DNA of 64,000 nucleotides from Deminuibacter soli (GTDB lineage Bacteria; Bacteroidota; Bacteroidia; Chitinophagales; Chitinophagaceae): NCBI RefSeq assembly GCF_003412455.1, contig NZ_QTJU01000001.1, positions 372,001 to 436,000 of the forward strand, read 5' to 3'. Shown piece by piece: positions 27,127 to 36,124 of this stretch (position 1 is its first letter; each line of letters starts with the position of its first letter). The notes under the pieces were generated by a model. It saw only the letters and a program-made list of their open reading frames with translations, ran no database searches and was not told where the DNA came from. The position numbers and the translations under genes were made by a program.

Positions 27127-27567
27127 ATGGCCATCAAAATAATTGATCACGGCACAAAAGAATACCGACAGATGGTAGAGTTGCGGCACCTGATTTTAAG
27201 GAAGCCGCTAGGATTGGATTTTGTTCAGGAAGAACTGGAAAAGGAAAAAGAAGATATTCTCATTGCCTGTTTCGACGACGACAAAATGGAAGGTTGCTGT
27301 ATGCTTACCGATAATGGCGACAAATCTGCCCGCCTGCGCCAGATGGCTGTTCTCTCCGGTTTACAGGGCAAGGGCCTGGGTCGTGTGCTGATGCAGTTTG
27401 CCGAAAACATTGCACGTGACAGGGGTTTCCGCAAAATAATTATGCATGCACGCAAAACCGCAGTTGGCTTTTATGAAAAACTCGGCTACCAGGTAGTTGG
27501 CGAAGAATACGAGGAAGTCACTGTTCCCCATTACACCATGGAAAAAATATTAACTGCGCGAATGTAA
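27127..27567 (+). CDS. GNAT family N-acetyltransferase
   Basis: A 146-residue GCN5-related acetyltransferase. The acetyl-CoA site is LRQMAVLSGLQGKGLGRVLMQFAE (about 78-101; Gln/Gly-x-Gly core LQGKGLG), and the C-terminal GFYEKLGYQVVGEEYEE is the usual last strand-helix block. Like the ElaA/YitI type it is a short stand-alone enzyme. The acceptor cannot be read from sequence. It is a single gene ended by a shared terminator. Confidence 0.88.
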   Translation: MAIKIIDHGTKEYRQMVELRHLILRKPLGLDFVQEELEKEKEDILIACFDDDKMEGCCMLTDNGDKSARLRQMAVLSGLQGKGLGRVLMQFAENIARDRGFRKIIMHARKTAVGFYEKLGYQVVGEEYEEVTVPHYTMEKILTARM

Positions 27568-27596
27568 TACCAGCGCAAAACCGTATGCTATTATAA

Positions 27597-27625
27597 CAAA
27601 GCCGGATCATCTCCGGCTTTTGTTA
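27597..27625. terminator. Bidirectional terminator
   Basis: AAAGCCGGA and TCCGGCTTT pair over a 5-nt loop, followed by TGTT. It lies between the convergent GNAT gene and the YcxB-like gene. Confidence 0.8.
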
Positions 27626-27626
27626 T

Positions 27627-28115
27627 TTATTTATATTTTACTTTCTTCTCAATTTTGCGCCCCAGCAGCCCGCGTAATTCATGGCTGAACTCGGCTGTCA
27701 TGTTTTCCTTAGGCAACAGGAAAAAGGAACGTGCCGAAAAATACAGGTGAAAAAAATTCGGGCTTTCAAAATAATGCGCAAACTGTTTCCATTCCCAGTT
27801 CACATAACCGCGCCCGTTTTCGAGGCGAACATTGGTTTCATTCAGAAAAATGGAAAACCGGTCTTTAAATGTAGCCGAGCGTTTGTAAATCGTTACCGGC
27901 AATATATACCAGAAGGTCATCATCATCAGTAACCACAGGCACGAGCCCAGCAAAAACGGCTCGGGGCGGATCTTTTTCATGTAGAAAAGAACGGCCGCTA
28001 CTATCGCGAATACATTCACTAAAATTACCAGTATGCGTATCTCCGGACGTGTAATAAAATGATACCGCAAACCCTGAATCACCTTTTTTCTGTCGTATGA
28101 AAAACTTAGCTGCAT
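27627..28115 (-). CDS. YcxB-like small membrane protein
   Basis: A 162-residue protein with two membrane helices (about 27-45 and 55-75) followed by a soluble beta-rich domain: SIFLNETNVRLENGRGYVNWEWKQF is split around residue 100, then FFLLPKENM. This matches the layout of YcxB-like proteins, whose function is unknown. The gene starts 15 nt after a perfect 40-bp palindrome and lies downstream of nrdJ on the same strand. Confidence 0.65.
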   Translation of the reverse strand: MQLSFSYDRKKVIQGLRYHFITRPEIRILVILVNVFAIVAAVLFYMKKIRPEPFLLGSCLWLLMMMTFWYILPVTIYKRSATFKDRFSIFLNETNVRLENGRGYVNWEWKQFAHYFESPNFFHLYFSARSFFLLPKENMTAEFSHELRGLLGRKIEKKVKYK

Positions 28116-28129
28116 GGTGTAAAAGTATC

Positions 28130-28169
28130 CAATTTTGAAAATTTGGCGTGCGCCAAATTTTCAAAATTG
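28130..28169. repeat. Perfect 40-bp nested palindrome
   Basis: Arms of 19 nt (28130-28148 and 28151-28169) are exact complements around a TG centre. Each arm itself contains a small palindrome (AATTTTGAAAATT and AATTTTCAAAATT), and the middle is TGGCGTGCGCCA. It lies between the nrdJ stop and the YcxB-like start, both on the minus strand, with no T run behind it. It may be a protein-binding site, a mobile palindromic element or a terminator-like stem. Confidence 0.85.
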
Positions 28170-28187
28170 TTTGATAGCTGCATTGTT

Positions 28188-31100
28188 TTAACTACAGCCC
28201 ATGCTGTTACCACAATTTAAACATTTGTAACAGGTGCCGCTGCGAACCGTGATATGGCCGCAGGTATTACAGGCAGGTGCATCGCTCTGCATGCTTTTAG
28301 CTGCTGCATTTACTGCGCTTAACCCGGCGTCTGTTTTTACGGCAGCCTTATGTGTTTTGTGTTGCGGCTGTGCAGCAGGCGTGGTATTGGGCGATGCAGA
28401 AGTTACCCGCACACTGCTCAGCTCGGGTTTGCTTAACAGTGTAAGTTCTTCTTCATGGCCCAGGTTGCTTACCTCGGGTTTGTCCAGCACATGCACCAGG
28501 TCTGTACGGCCCAGGTATTCGTAGGCCAGCGAGCGGAACACAAAATCAACCAGCGAAGTGGTGGTTTTGATATTCGGGTGATCTACCATACCTGCAGGCT
28601 CAAACTTGGTGAACACAAATTTTTCCACAAACTCTTCCAGCGGCACACCAAACTGTAAGCCTACAGAAATAGCTATGGCAAAACAGTTCATCAGGCTGCG
28701 CAGTGTAGAGCCTTCTTTGGCAAGGTCAATAAATATTTCGCCAAGCGTGCCATCGCTGTACTCACCGGTACGCAGGAATATCACCTGACCGCCTACCTTG
28801 GCTTTTTGTGTGTAACCGCGGCGTTTGGCCGGCAAGCTTCTTCTTTCCACAATACGCGCCAGCTCACGTTTCAGCTGGGTATCTGGCGCTGCCTGCATGC
28901 GTTTGTTCACCTCTTCAAGCAGCTCTTCAATGGTAAGTTTGCCCAGGTCAATCATGGCCGCTGGTGCTGCGGCCGGTTGTTCTGCAACAACCGCAGCCGT
29001 GCTTTCTTCACCGGCTTTTTTCTTTTTGTCTGATTTATTGCTCAGTGGCTGCGACAGTTTTGAACCATCGCGGTACAGGGCATTTGCTTTTAATCCCAGC
29101 TGCCAGCTCAACAGGTAGCTGTCGGCAATTTCATCTACTGTAGCCTCGTGCGGCAGGTTGATGGTTTTTGAAATAGCACCGCTTAAAAATGGCTGGCAGG
29201 CTGCCATCATGCGGATATGGCCGTGCGCATGTATAAAACGTTCGCCTTTTTTACCGCATTTGTTGGCACAGTCAAACACCGGCAGGTGTGCCTCTTTTAG
29301 ATAAGGCGCGCCTTCAACGGTCATGGTACCGCATACATAATCGTTCGCTGCATCTACCTGCTCTTCTGTAAAGCCCAATGCTTCCAGCAAATCAAAGTTC
29401 CAGTCATTGTATTGTTCCGGCGTAAAGCCAAGGCGTTCCAGGCAGGCTTCTCCTAAAGTAAAACGGTTAAACACAAAACCTATTTCAAAGGCAGATTTTG
29501 CAGCTTCATTCAGCTTTTTGATTTCCTCTGCAATAAATCCTTTTTCACTCAGGGTTTGCGGGTTAATAAACGGTGCACCTTCAAAGCTGGCAGCGCCTAC
29601 CGCATATTGTACAATGGCGTTGACTTCTTTTTTGCTGTAACCCAGGTTCTGTAAAGCCGTAGGTACAGACTGGTTGATGATTTTAAAATAACCGCCGCCG
29701 CTCAGTTTCTTGAATTTCACCAGCGCAAAATCAGGCTCAACGCCGGTTGTATCGCAATCCATTACCAGCCCGATGGTGCCGGTTGGGGCAATCACGGTGG
29801 TTTGTGCGTTGCGGTAGCCGTGTTTTTCGCCCAGCTGTACTGCCTCATCCCAGGCTTTGGTAGCTGCTTTCAGCAGGTAGTCAGGACAAAAACGGGCGTT
29901 AATGCCCACCGGGCGGATGCTCAGTCCTTCGTAGGCATCAGCCGCATCGTAGGCAGCAGCACGGTGGTTGCGCATTACGCGCAGCATGTCTTCCCTGTTT
30001 TCCTGGTAGCGCGGAAACGCACCCAGCACCTCCGCCATTTCTGCCGAGGTTTTGTAGGCAACACCGGTCATAATAGCGCTCACAGCGCCTGCAATGCCGC
30101 GTGCTTCTTCGCTGTCGTAGGCAATGCCGCTTACCATCAGCACAGAGCCCAGGTTGGCAAAACCCAGTCCCAGCGTGCGGTAGTCGTACGAAAGCTGCGC
30201 CACTTCTTTGGAAGGAAACTGTGCCATCAGTACAGAAATTTCCAGCACCACCGTCCACAAACGGCAGGTGTATTCGAAGCCTTCCACATCAAACGTGTTG
30301 GTGGCTTCATCGTAAAATTTACGCAGGTTGGCAGAGGCCAGGTTGCAGGCAGTATTGTCGAGGAACATGTACTCTGAACAAGGGTTAGACGCGTTGATGC
30401 GGCCACCCTGCGGACAGGTATGCCATTCGTTGATGGTGGTATCGTATTGCGTACCGGGATCTGCACAACGCCAGGCTGCATAGGCAATCTGGTTCCATAC
30501 TTCACGGGCAGGTATGCGTTTCAGCACCCTGCCATCTGTTCTGGCTTTCAGCTCCCAGTCACTGTCTTCTTCCAGTGCTTTAAAAAATTCGTTGGGAATG
30601 CGGATGGAGTTATTCGAGTTCTGGCCTGCCACCGTCATGTACGCCTCGCCTTCATAACTGTTGTCGTAACCGGCTGCCACCAGGGCTGCCACTTTTTTCT
30701 CTTCCTCTACCTTCCAGTTAATAAACTCCATTATTTCGGGGTGGTCCAGGTCAAGACAAACCATTTTGGCTGCCCTTCGGGTAGTGCCACCGCTTTTAAT
30801 GGCGCCGGCAGCACGGTCGCCTACTTTTAAAAAGCTCATCAGCCCCGATGAAGTACCGCCGCTGCTGAGTTTTTCGCCTACACCGCGTATCTGCGAATAA
30901 TTGGTACCCACACCTGAGCCGTATTTAAAAATGCGTGCTTCACGCACCCATAAATCCATAATGCCGCCATCATTTACCAGGTCGTCGTTTACCGAGAGAA
31001 TAAAACAGGCATGCGGCTGGGGACGTTCGTATGCGCTACCCGATTTTTTGAGATTACTGTCTTTGGGATCTACATAATAATGCCCCTGCGGTTTGCCGGT

Positions 31101-31544
31101 AATGCCGTAGCTCTCGTGCAAACCCGTGTTAAACCATTGCGGACTATTGGGCACGCAGGCCTGGTTCAATATGCTATACACCAGTTCATCATAAAAAACC
31201 TGTGCATCTTTTTCGCTGGCAAAATAACCATATCGCTCGCCCCATACCCGCCAGCAGTTGGCCATACGGTGCGCGACCTGTTTTGAGCTTGTTTCGCGCC
31301 CAAGGCTGCCATCTGCCTGTGGAACGCCGGCTTTACGGAAATACTTCTGGGCAAGAATATCGGTGGCTATCTGGCTCCATTGCCTGGGGACTTCCACATT
31401 GTTCATTTCGAACACAATTTCTCCGCTAGGGTTACGAATTATACTGGTGCGGTAATCATATTCGAACATGTCAAACGCGCTTACCGTATCACGGGTAAAC
31501 CGGCGTTGAAACTGCATACCTTTATTGGATTGCTGTTTGGCCAT
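28188..31544 (-). CDS. nrdJ: Adenosylcobalamin-dependent ribonucleotide reductase (class II)
   Basis: A 1118-residue class II ribonucleotide reductase, making deoxynucleotides with a radical from adenosylcobalamin, so it works with or without oxygen. Landmarks: the substrate-site block NPCSEYMFLDNTACNLAS (about 388-405), ATTVIAPTGTIGLVMDCDTTG with the ribonucleotide reductase C-terminal barrel motif, and a late zinc-finger-like tail with CNTCGH and CYKCLNCGNSMGC at the C-terminus, which holds the redox-shuttling cysteines. A low-complexity Lys/Ala linker lies near 845-870. Upstream there is a DnaA-box match but no recognisable cobalamin riboswitch or NrdR box pair. No other ribonucleotide reductase is in the window. 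Confidence 0.95.
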   Translation of the reverse strand: MAKQQSNKGMQFQRRFTRDTVSAFDMFEYDYRTSIIRNPSGEIVFEMNNVEVPRQWSQIATDILAQKYFRKAGVPQADGSLGRETSSKQVAHRMANCWRVWGERYGYFASEKDAQVFYDELVYSILNQACVPNSPQWFNTGLHESYGITGKPQGHYYVDPKDSNLKKSGSAYERPQPHACFILSVNDDLVNDGGIMDLWVREARIFKYGSGVGTNYSQIRGVGEKLSSGGTSSGLMSFLKVGDRAAGAIKSGGTTRRAAKMVCLDLDHPEIMEFINWKVEEEKKVAALVAAGYDNSYEGEAYMTVAGQNSNNSIRIPNEFFKALEEDSDWELKARTDGRVLKRIPAREVWNQIAYAAWRCADPGTQYDTTINEWHTCPQGGRINASNPCSEYMFLDNTACNLASANLRKFYDEATNTFDVEGFEYTCRLWTVVLEISVLMAQFPSKEVAQLSYDYRTLGLGFANLGSVLMVSGIAYDSEEARGIAGAVSAIMTGVAYKTSAEMAEVLGAFPRYQENREDMLRVMRNHRAAAYDAADAYEGLSIRPVGINARFCPDYLLKAATKAWDEAVQLGEKHGYRNAQTTVIAPTGTIGLVMDCDTTGVEPDFALVKFKKLSGGGYFKIINQSVPTALQNLGYSKKEVNAIVQYAVGAASFEGAPFINPQTLSEKGFIAEEIKKLNEAAKSAFEIGFVFNRFTLGEACLERLGFTPEQYNDWNFDLLEALGFTEEQVDAANDYVCGTMTVEGAPYLKEAHLPVFDCANKCGKKGERFIHAHGHIRMMAACQPFLSGAISKTINLPHEATVDEIADSYLLSWQLGLKANALYRDGSKLSQPLSNKSDKKKKAGEESTAAVVAEQPAAAPAAMIDLGKLTIEELLEEVNKRMQAAPDTQLKRELARIVERRSLPAKRRGYTQKAKVGGQVIFLRTGEYSDGTLGEIFIDLAKEGSTLRSLMNCFAIAISVGLQFGVPLEEFVEKFVFTKFEPAGMVDHPNIKTTTSLVDFVFRSLAYEYLGRTDLVHVLDKPEVSNLGHEEELTLLSKPELSSVRVTSASPNTTPAAQPQHKTHKAAVKTDAGLSAVNAAAKSMQSDAPACNTCGHITVRSGTCYKCLNCGNSMGCS

Positions 31545-31906
31545 ATTCGGTTATTATTAAGGAGTGAAGGAATTCGGGGAAAGGTGTTAACGAATTTATC
31601 TTTTGAAATCCATTTTCTGAAGGCAGAAATATGCACAGCTGTGGATAAGGAATATTGGCTGAATAACAATTCAAAAGGATACTATTTTTTAACAAAATCT
31701 AAAATCTGGCAAGAATTTCGTAGCTTTTAAGACAAGTGTAAATAGGCGAATTGCATGCCAAAAACAGTGTAGAAAAAGGGAAGAATTACCCTTAATCCCT
31801 TAATATTGAAGTCTTATACATAAATAAGCAGACGTATATTTTATAAATCCCGCCCTTAAACAAAAAACTTTTTCGCATTTTTGCATAGGCCACCTATTCA
31901 AATTAC
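31545..31906. other. 362-nt divergent intergenic region between nrdJ and the GGGP synthase gene
   Basis: AT-rich region holding the regulatory signals of two divergent genes. I see no reading frame and no RNA gene. It contains one perfect DnaA box (listed separately), a weak repeat AAGGG/CCCTT near 31776-31800, and no convincing cobalamin riboswitch. A possible -7 element CATTTTTG lies at 31876-31883 ahead of the plus-strand gene. Confidence 0.5.
31640..31648 (-). promoter_or_regulatory. Single perfect DnaA box upstream of nrdJ
   Basis: TGTGGATAA on the plus strand is TTATCCACA on the minus strand, the consensus DnaA box. It lies about 96 nt upstream of the nrdJ start. DnaA control of a ribonucleotide reductase operon is known for E. 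coli nrdAB; here it is only suggested. Confidence 0.45.
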
Positions 31907-32665
31907 ATGAAGCATAAGCTATACCATCAATTTTTAGAGAGAAAGAAAGCAGGGCGCAAATCTTTTACGGTATTGATAGATCCCGACAAGGTAAACGCGG
32001 CTAAAATTGATCAATTGGTAGCCCTATCCATTGATGCAGGGGTGGATTATTTTTTCCTGGGCGGCAGCCTGGTGATCGACAATAACCTGGATGAATGTAT
32101 TCAGCAGATCAAGGCTTCCTGCGATATTCCTGTTATCCTGTTCCCTGGTTCCCCTTCCCAGATCAGCAAATATGCCGATGCACTGCTGTACCTCTCGCTT
32201 ATTTCGGGCCGCAATCCCGAACTGCTTATTGGTCAGCATGTGATCAGCGCCCCTGCCGTTAAAAAAAGCGGCCTGGAAATTATGCCTACCGGTTATATGG
32301 TTATAGATGGCGGCGCCCCTACCACGGTATCGTATATCTCCAACGCAACACCCATCCCGTCTGATAAAAACGATATTGCCATGTGCACAGCCATGGCCGG
32401 CGAAATGCTGGGTATGCAGCTCATTTATATGGACGCCGGCAGCGGCGCCAAACGCCCCATTACCGAAACCATGATTGAACGGGTGTCATCACAAATAGAA
32501 TCACCCCTGATTATTGGCGGCGGCATTACCAGCCCGGAAAAAGCTTACCGCAACTGCCAGTCGGGCGCCGATATTATCGTGGTGGGCAATGCCATTGAAA
32601 AAGATACTACCCTCATCAAGGAAATGAGCGATGCCATTCACCAGATGAACCGGGTAAAAGTTTAA
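31907..32665 (+). CDS. Geranylgeranylglyceryl-phosphate synthase family protein (PcrB-like)
   Basis: A 252-residue TIM-barrel prenyltransferase-like protein that would join a polyprenyl diphosphate to glycerol-1-phosphate, making an ether lipid precursor. Key blocks are FTVLIDPDKVN (about 20-30), FLGGSLVID (about 50), LFPGSPSQISKYADALLYLSL (about 77-97), GYMVIDGGAPTTVSY (about 126), YMDAGSGAKRP (about 180) and IIGGGITSPEKA (about 204). The sequence type is the group II form found in Bacteroidota and some archaea; a Flavobacterium member is reported to be active. No glycerol-1-phosphate dehydrogenase or digeranylgeranyl transferase adjoins. Physiological product in this phylum is not settled. 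Confidence 0.88.
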   Translation: MKHKLYHQFLERKKAGRKSFTVLIDPDKVNAAKIDQLVALSIDAGVDYFFLGGSLVIDNNLDECIQQIKASCDIPVILFPGSPSQISKYADALLYLSLISGRNPELLIGQHVISAPAVKKSGLEIMPTGYMVIDGGAPTTVSYISNATPIPSDKNDIAMCTAMAGEMLGMQLIYMDAGSGAKRPITETMIERVSSQIESPLIIGGGITSPEKAYRNCQSGADIIVVGNAIEKDTTLIKEMSDAIHQMNRVKV

Positions 32666-32683
32666 GCAATTACGTTACTTCTT

Positions 32684-32722
32684 ATAACAGCAAAGCCGCT
32701 CTGTGAGTGGCTTTGCTGTTAT
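32684..32722. terminator. Bidirectional terminator
   Basis: AACAGCAAAGCC pairs with GGCTTTGCTGTT across an 11-nt loop. It separates the convergent GGGP synthase and M28 peptidase genes. Confidence 0.85.
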
Positions 32723-32736
32723 ATACCCTTCTGCTG

Positions 32737-34041
32737 TTAACGGTTTAAAGCACCGGTATCTACCCTTGAAGGCGTGTCTTTTCCTTCAATAATAGAAGTA
32801 GAGCTGATGGCTACAGCTTTGATGATCTCTGCCATATTCTTCATGTCCAGCGTGCCTATTTCGTCGCTCAGCTTGTGATAATTGGGCTCATTGTCCATTT
32901 TAGAAGTTGAAATGGTGTGTGCCGGTACACCCAGGCGGGCCAGGGTGGCATTGTCTGAGCGGTAAAACAACTGCTGGTCTGTATACGGATCAGGATAAAA
33001 GGTAAAACCGGAGCCTTGCAGGTTTTTCTCCAGTATTTTGCCCATGTCTGTTTTTTCGTAACCGGTAATGTATGCGGAATTTCTACCCCATTTTGATTCG
33101 GTGCCGATCATTTCGATATTGAACATCGCCATTACATCGGCAGGATTTGAAAATTGTTTTGAAAAATATTGTGAGCCATAACCGCCGATTTCCTCTGCGG
33201 TGAAAGCTGCAAATACCAGTGTGCGCTCATTGTTATGCTGCGCTTTAAAGTAGCGCGCCAGCATAATTACGCCGGTGGTACCTGCTGCATCGTCGTTTGC
33301 GCCGTTGTAAATGGAATCACCATTCTCGGGTTTATTGGTAATACCCAGGTGATCGTAGTGACCGGAGAAAATAACGTATTCGTTCTTTTTGCTTTTGCCC
33401 GGGATAACACCCACTACATTCATCAGGTGCTGCTCGGTAATGGCCTGCTTAACATGAATGGTAAATTTTGCAGGCAGTTGTTGCGCCAGTACCAACACGG
33501 TTGAATGCGGGGTGGCTGATTTAAACTGTGAGCCTGCAAAATGCTGTAAACGCGGAAAAATACCGGCCAGTGAAGAATCTACCAGTACCAGTGTGTTGGC
33601 AGTAATCTGCGACAAACCGCCTGCAAAGCTGCGCAGCTCCTGTGTTGATTTCAGGGTTTTAACAGCATAACCCGATTGTTCTGTAACCGTAATATCCGGC
33701 TCAACACTTACTGCAATAATTTTATCTGCACCCAGTGCAGTGCCATCAAACGTTGCTTCGGCCAAAGTTGTTTTTGCATTCACCATGCTGAAACGCTGCA
33801 GGTAACTGTCGCTGCTGTTCCAGGTTTGCAAGCCTGCCTTTTTAAATTCAGCTGCAATAAATGCAGCTGCTTTTTCATTGCCCGGCGTACCGGTTTTGCG
33901 GCCCTGCATGGCATCTGAAGAAAGCACACGCTCTATTTTTTCAACCTCACCTGCATTTATAATAGTGTTGATGTTTTGCGCAAAAGAACAATACGAATAA
34001 GATGCTGCAAAAAACACAGCACCGATAATCAATGGTTTCAT
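32737..34041 (-). CDS. Secreted M28 family metallopeptidase
   Basis: A 434-residue exported di-zinc aminopeptidase-type enzyme. Signal peptide about 1-21. Zinc-site motifs of M28: SGHYDHLG (His and Asp, about 225), NGANDDAAGT (bridging Asp, about 247), FTAEEIGGYGS (catalytic and zinc Glu, about 283), FNIEMIGT (about 306) and a late His in PNYHKLSDE (about 400). A protease-associated-like insert lies between about 110 and 200. It lies 44 nt after the LytTR gene on the same strand, so co-transcription with the two-component pair is possible but may be accidental. Substrate unknown, probably peptide N-termini. Confidence 0.9.
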   Translation of the reverse strand: MKPLIIGAVFFAASYSYCSFAQNINTIINAGEVEKIERVLSSDAMQGRKTGTPGNEKAAAFIAAEFKKAGLQTWNSSDSYLQRFSMVNAKTTLAEATFDGTALGADKIIAVSVEPDITVTEQSGYAVKTLKSTQELRSFAGGLSQITANTLVLVDSSLAGIFPRLQHFAGSQFKSATPHSTVLVLAQQLPAKFTIHVKQAITEQHLMNVVGVIPGKSKKNEYVIFSGHYDHLGITNKPENGDSIYNGANDDAAGTTGVIMLARYFKAQHNNERTLVFAAFTAEEIGGYGSQYFSKQFSNPADVMAMFNIEMIGTESKWGRNSAYITGYEKTDMGKILEKNLQGSGFTFYPDPYTDQQLFYRSDNATLARLGVPAHTISTSKMDNEPNYHKLSDEIGTLDMKNMAEIIKAVAISSTSIIEGKDTPSRVDTGALNR

Positions 34042-34085
34042 CGTGTTGAGATGGTTGAAATTGTTATAATGGTTTTGTGGAGGAT

Positions 34086-34820
34086 TTACAGGCTCATCAT
34101 TTCCTTGAACTTAACGGTCTGTCTTCTGCTCACTTCAATTTTTTCACCGCCTTTCAGTTCAAGCAGTAAACCGCCGTTAAAGTAAGGTTCTATCTTTTCT
34201 ATCCAGCGCAGGTTAATAATATGCTTGCGGTTGGCGCGGAAAAAGATACGGTCGTCGAGCCTTTCCTCCAGTGCATTCAGCGATTTCAGGATAAGGGGTT
34301 TGTTGTTGCCGAAAAACACTTTGGCATAGTTGCCCACACTTTCAAACAAACGTATTTCACCCAGCTTTACAAACCAGCAACGTTCACCGTCTTTTACAAA
34401 TACCTGGTCATTGTCTGACAAAGGGCCACGGTTGATAAAGCTGCCGTCTTCTGCGCGTTCATTGCGCATTTCATCCTGCAGCTTGTGTACCGCATCGGCC
34501 AGGCGTTTGGGCTCAATGGGTTTTAACAGGTAGTCGAGTGCATTTACTTCAAAGGCCTTCAATGCATACTCATCGTATGCCGTGGTAAACACCACACGCG
34601 GTGCCTTATCCAGCTCGGCCAGCAGGTCGAACCCGGTTTTACCGGGCATCTGAATATCCAGGAAAATGAGATCGGGATTTTGCGTTTCAATTTTTTCCAC
34701 GCCCTCATCTACGTTCGAAGCTTCATCAATCACTTCGATATCGGCATGCTCCTGCAGTAATTTTTTCAGTTCATTTCTTGCCAGACGCTCATCATCTACA
34801 ATAATCGCTTTAATAGACAT
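34086..34820 (-). CDS. LytTR family response regulator
   Basis: A 244-residue two-domain transcription regulator. Residues 1-120 are a receiver domain with phospho-acceptor Asp55 in LIFLDIQMPGKTG, the acidic pair VDDE at the start and the Lys of YLLKPIE. Residues about 140-244 are a LytTR DNA-binding domain with WFVKLGEIRLFESVGNY, FFRANRKHIINLRWIEKI and the C-terminal VSRRQTVKFKEMM. It is 48 nt downstream of the sensor kinase gene, so the two form a LytS/LytR-type pair. Targets are unknown. Confidence 0.94.
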   Translation of the reverse strand: MSIKAIIVDDERLARNELKKLLQEHADIEVIDEASNVDEGVEKIETQNPDLIFLDIQMPGKTGFDLLAELDKAPRVVFTTAYDEYALKAFEVNALDYLLKPIEPKRLADAVHKLQDEMRNERAEDGSFINRGPLSDNDQVFVKDGERCWFVKLGEIRLFESVGNYAKVFFGNNKPLILKSLNALEERLDDRIFFRANRKHIINLRWIEKIEPYFNGGLLLELKGGEKIEVSRRQTVKFKEMMSL

Positions 34821-34868
34821 AGCTGATACAATTTATGTGCATAAGGAATCTGTTACAAACATGCCGTG

Positions 34869-35918
34869 TTACAAACCATTCACCGGCATAATTACTTTCG
34901 CTTCCACCATGTTGTTGTTCACATCTTTGATTTCAAAAAACGCGCGCGAGCCAAACAGCAGTTTTAACCGGTTGCTGGTGCTGGCAAGGCCAAAGCCATC
35001 ACTGCGTGCATGCCCGTTTAATTTGCCGGTGTTTTGCACAATCAGCTCATGATGGTCGTCCCTGAAATCGGAAATAATTTTGATACGCCCCCCGTCTATC
35101 TGTTTGCTGATGCCATGTTTAATGGCATTCTCTACCAGTGTCTGCAACATCATGGGTGGCACTGGCTGATCCAGTGTGTCTTCGTCAATATCATATTCAA
35201 CCTGCAAGCGGTCTTCAAAACGGATATGCTCCAGCGCCAGGTAATCCTGCACAATATTCAGCTCACGTTCCAGCGGGGTGGTTTCCAGTTTTTCGGCCTG
35301 CATGCTGCTGCGTAATATGTTGCTTAGTTCTGTAATGGCGGTGCGTGCACGTTCGGGGTTTTCATCTACCAGCGCGCGGATGCTGTTAAGCGCGTTGAAT
35401 ATAAAATGCGGGTTGATGTGCGCTTTAATGGTTTTCAGTTCCAGCTCTTTCACCAGGCTTTCCAGGTGAATTTTATCGAACTGGTCTTTCCGGCTTTTAA
35501 TTACATAATGGTAAATAAAATACACCAGGTTCCAGATCAGGAAAAACATAAACGAACCGGTGAACGTGCGCATGGCCTTATTAAAAAACGAGAGGGCTTT
35601 GAACGATTCTTCTTCAATTTCCAGCTGCTCTTCAATAAACACCGATAAGAAGGAATAACAGAAGGCAAAAAACACGGTAATAAAAAAGAGGTAGGTGACC
35701 TGTTTTTCAAGACTTAACCGGGTTACATTCATCGCTTTAATCACACTGCGCATAATGTGCGTTAACAAAAAACCTTCTGCTGCTGCGAGAAATAGCGAAT
35801 CAAAAAAAAAGGGCTGCGGACGGGTACGCATGGTGATGTAGAAGAAGGTCCAGATAACACAATAAGTGCCCCAGCCTGCAATCTGGCATACCCAGTATGG
35901 AGAGATTTTTTTGAGCAT
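34869..35918 (-). CDS. LytS-type sensor histidine kinase
   Basis: A 349-residue membrane histidine kinase. Four predicted membrane helices occupy about 8-150, then a short coiled linker. The His_kinase block is LKTIKAHINPHFIFNALNSIR, with His171 in NPHF as the phosphorylation site, and the ATP-binding part has LVENAIKHGISK (N box) and HARSDGFGLASTSNRLKLLFG (G box). No separate periplasmic sensor domain, so it may sense the membrane itself. It is co-transcribed with the LytTR regulator downstream. A TAAATTTG -7 element lies at 35929-35936 on the minus strand. Confidence 0.93.
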   Translation of the reverse strand: MLKKISPYWVCQIAGWGTYCVIWTFFYITMRTRPQPFFFDSLFLAAAEGFLLTHIMRSVIKAMNVTRLSLEKQVTYLFFITVFFAFCYSFLSVFIEEQLEIEEESFKALSFFNKAMRTFTGSFMFFLIWNLVYFIYHYVIKSRKDQFDKIHLESLVKELELKTIKAHINPHFIFNALNSIRALVDENPERARTAITELSNILRSSMQAEKLETTPLERELNIVQDYLALEHIRFEDRLQVEYDIDEDTLDQPVPPMMLQTLVENAIKHGISKQIDGGRIKIISDFRDDHHELIVQNTGKLNGHARSDGFGLASTSNRLKLLFGSRAFFEIKDVNNNMVEAKVIMPVNGL

Positions 35919-36124
35919 AAGTATAACCCAAATTTACTATGCATGCACAGTTTGCAGGATTTAAATTTGACCAGAGGCAATTTTCCCCCGGTAACGGCAA
36001 ACAAGGCACGGATTTATCAGCAGACAATATAAACAATAATTGTTTTCAGCGGTTTATTTTAAAACAGTGGTTAGCCGTTAAACCAGCTGAAAATAGTATT
36101 TTTACACTCAAATTCTCTTTTCAG

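Noticed and set aside
31545-31906. Cobalamin riboswitch upstream of the B12-dependent reductase
   Set aside because: Expected because of the cofactor, but I could not find the B12-box or its flanking stems on the minus strand.
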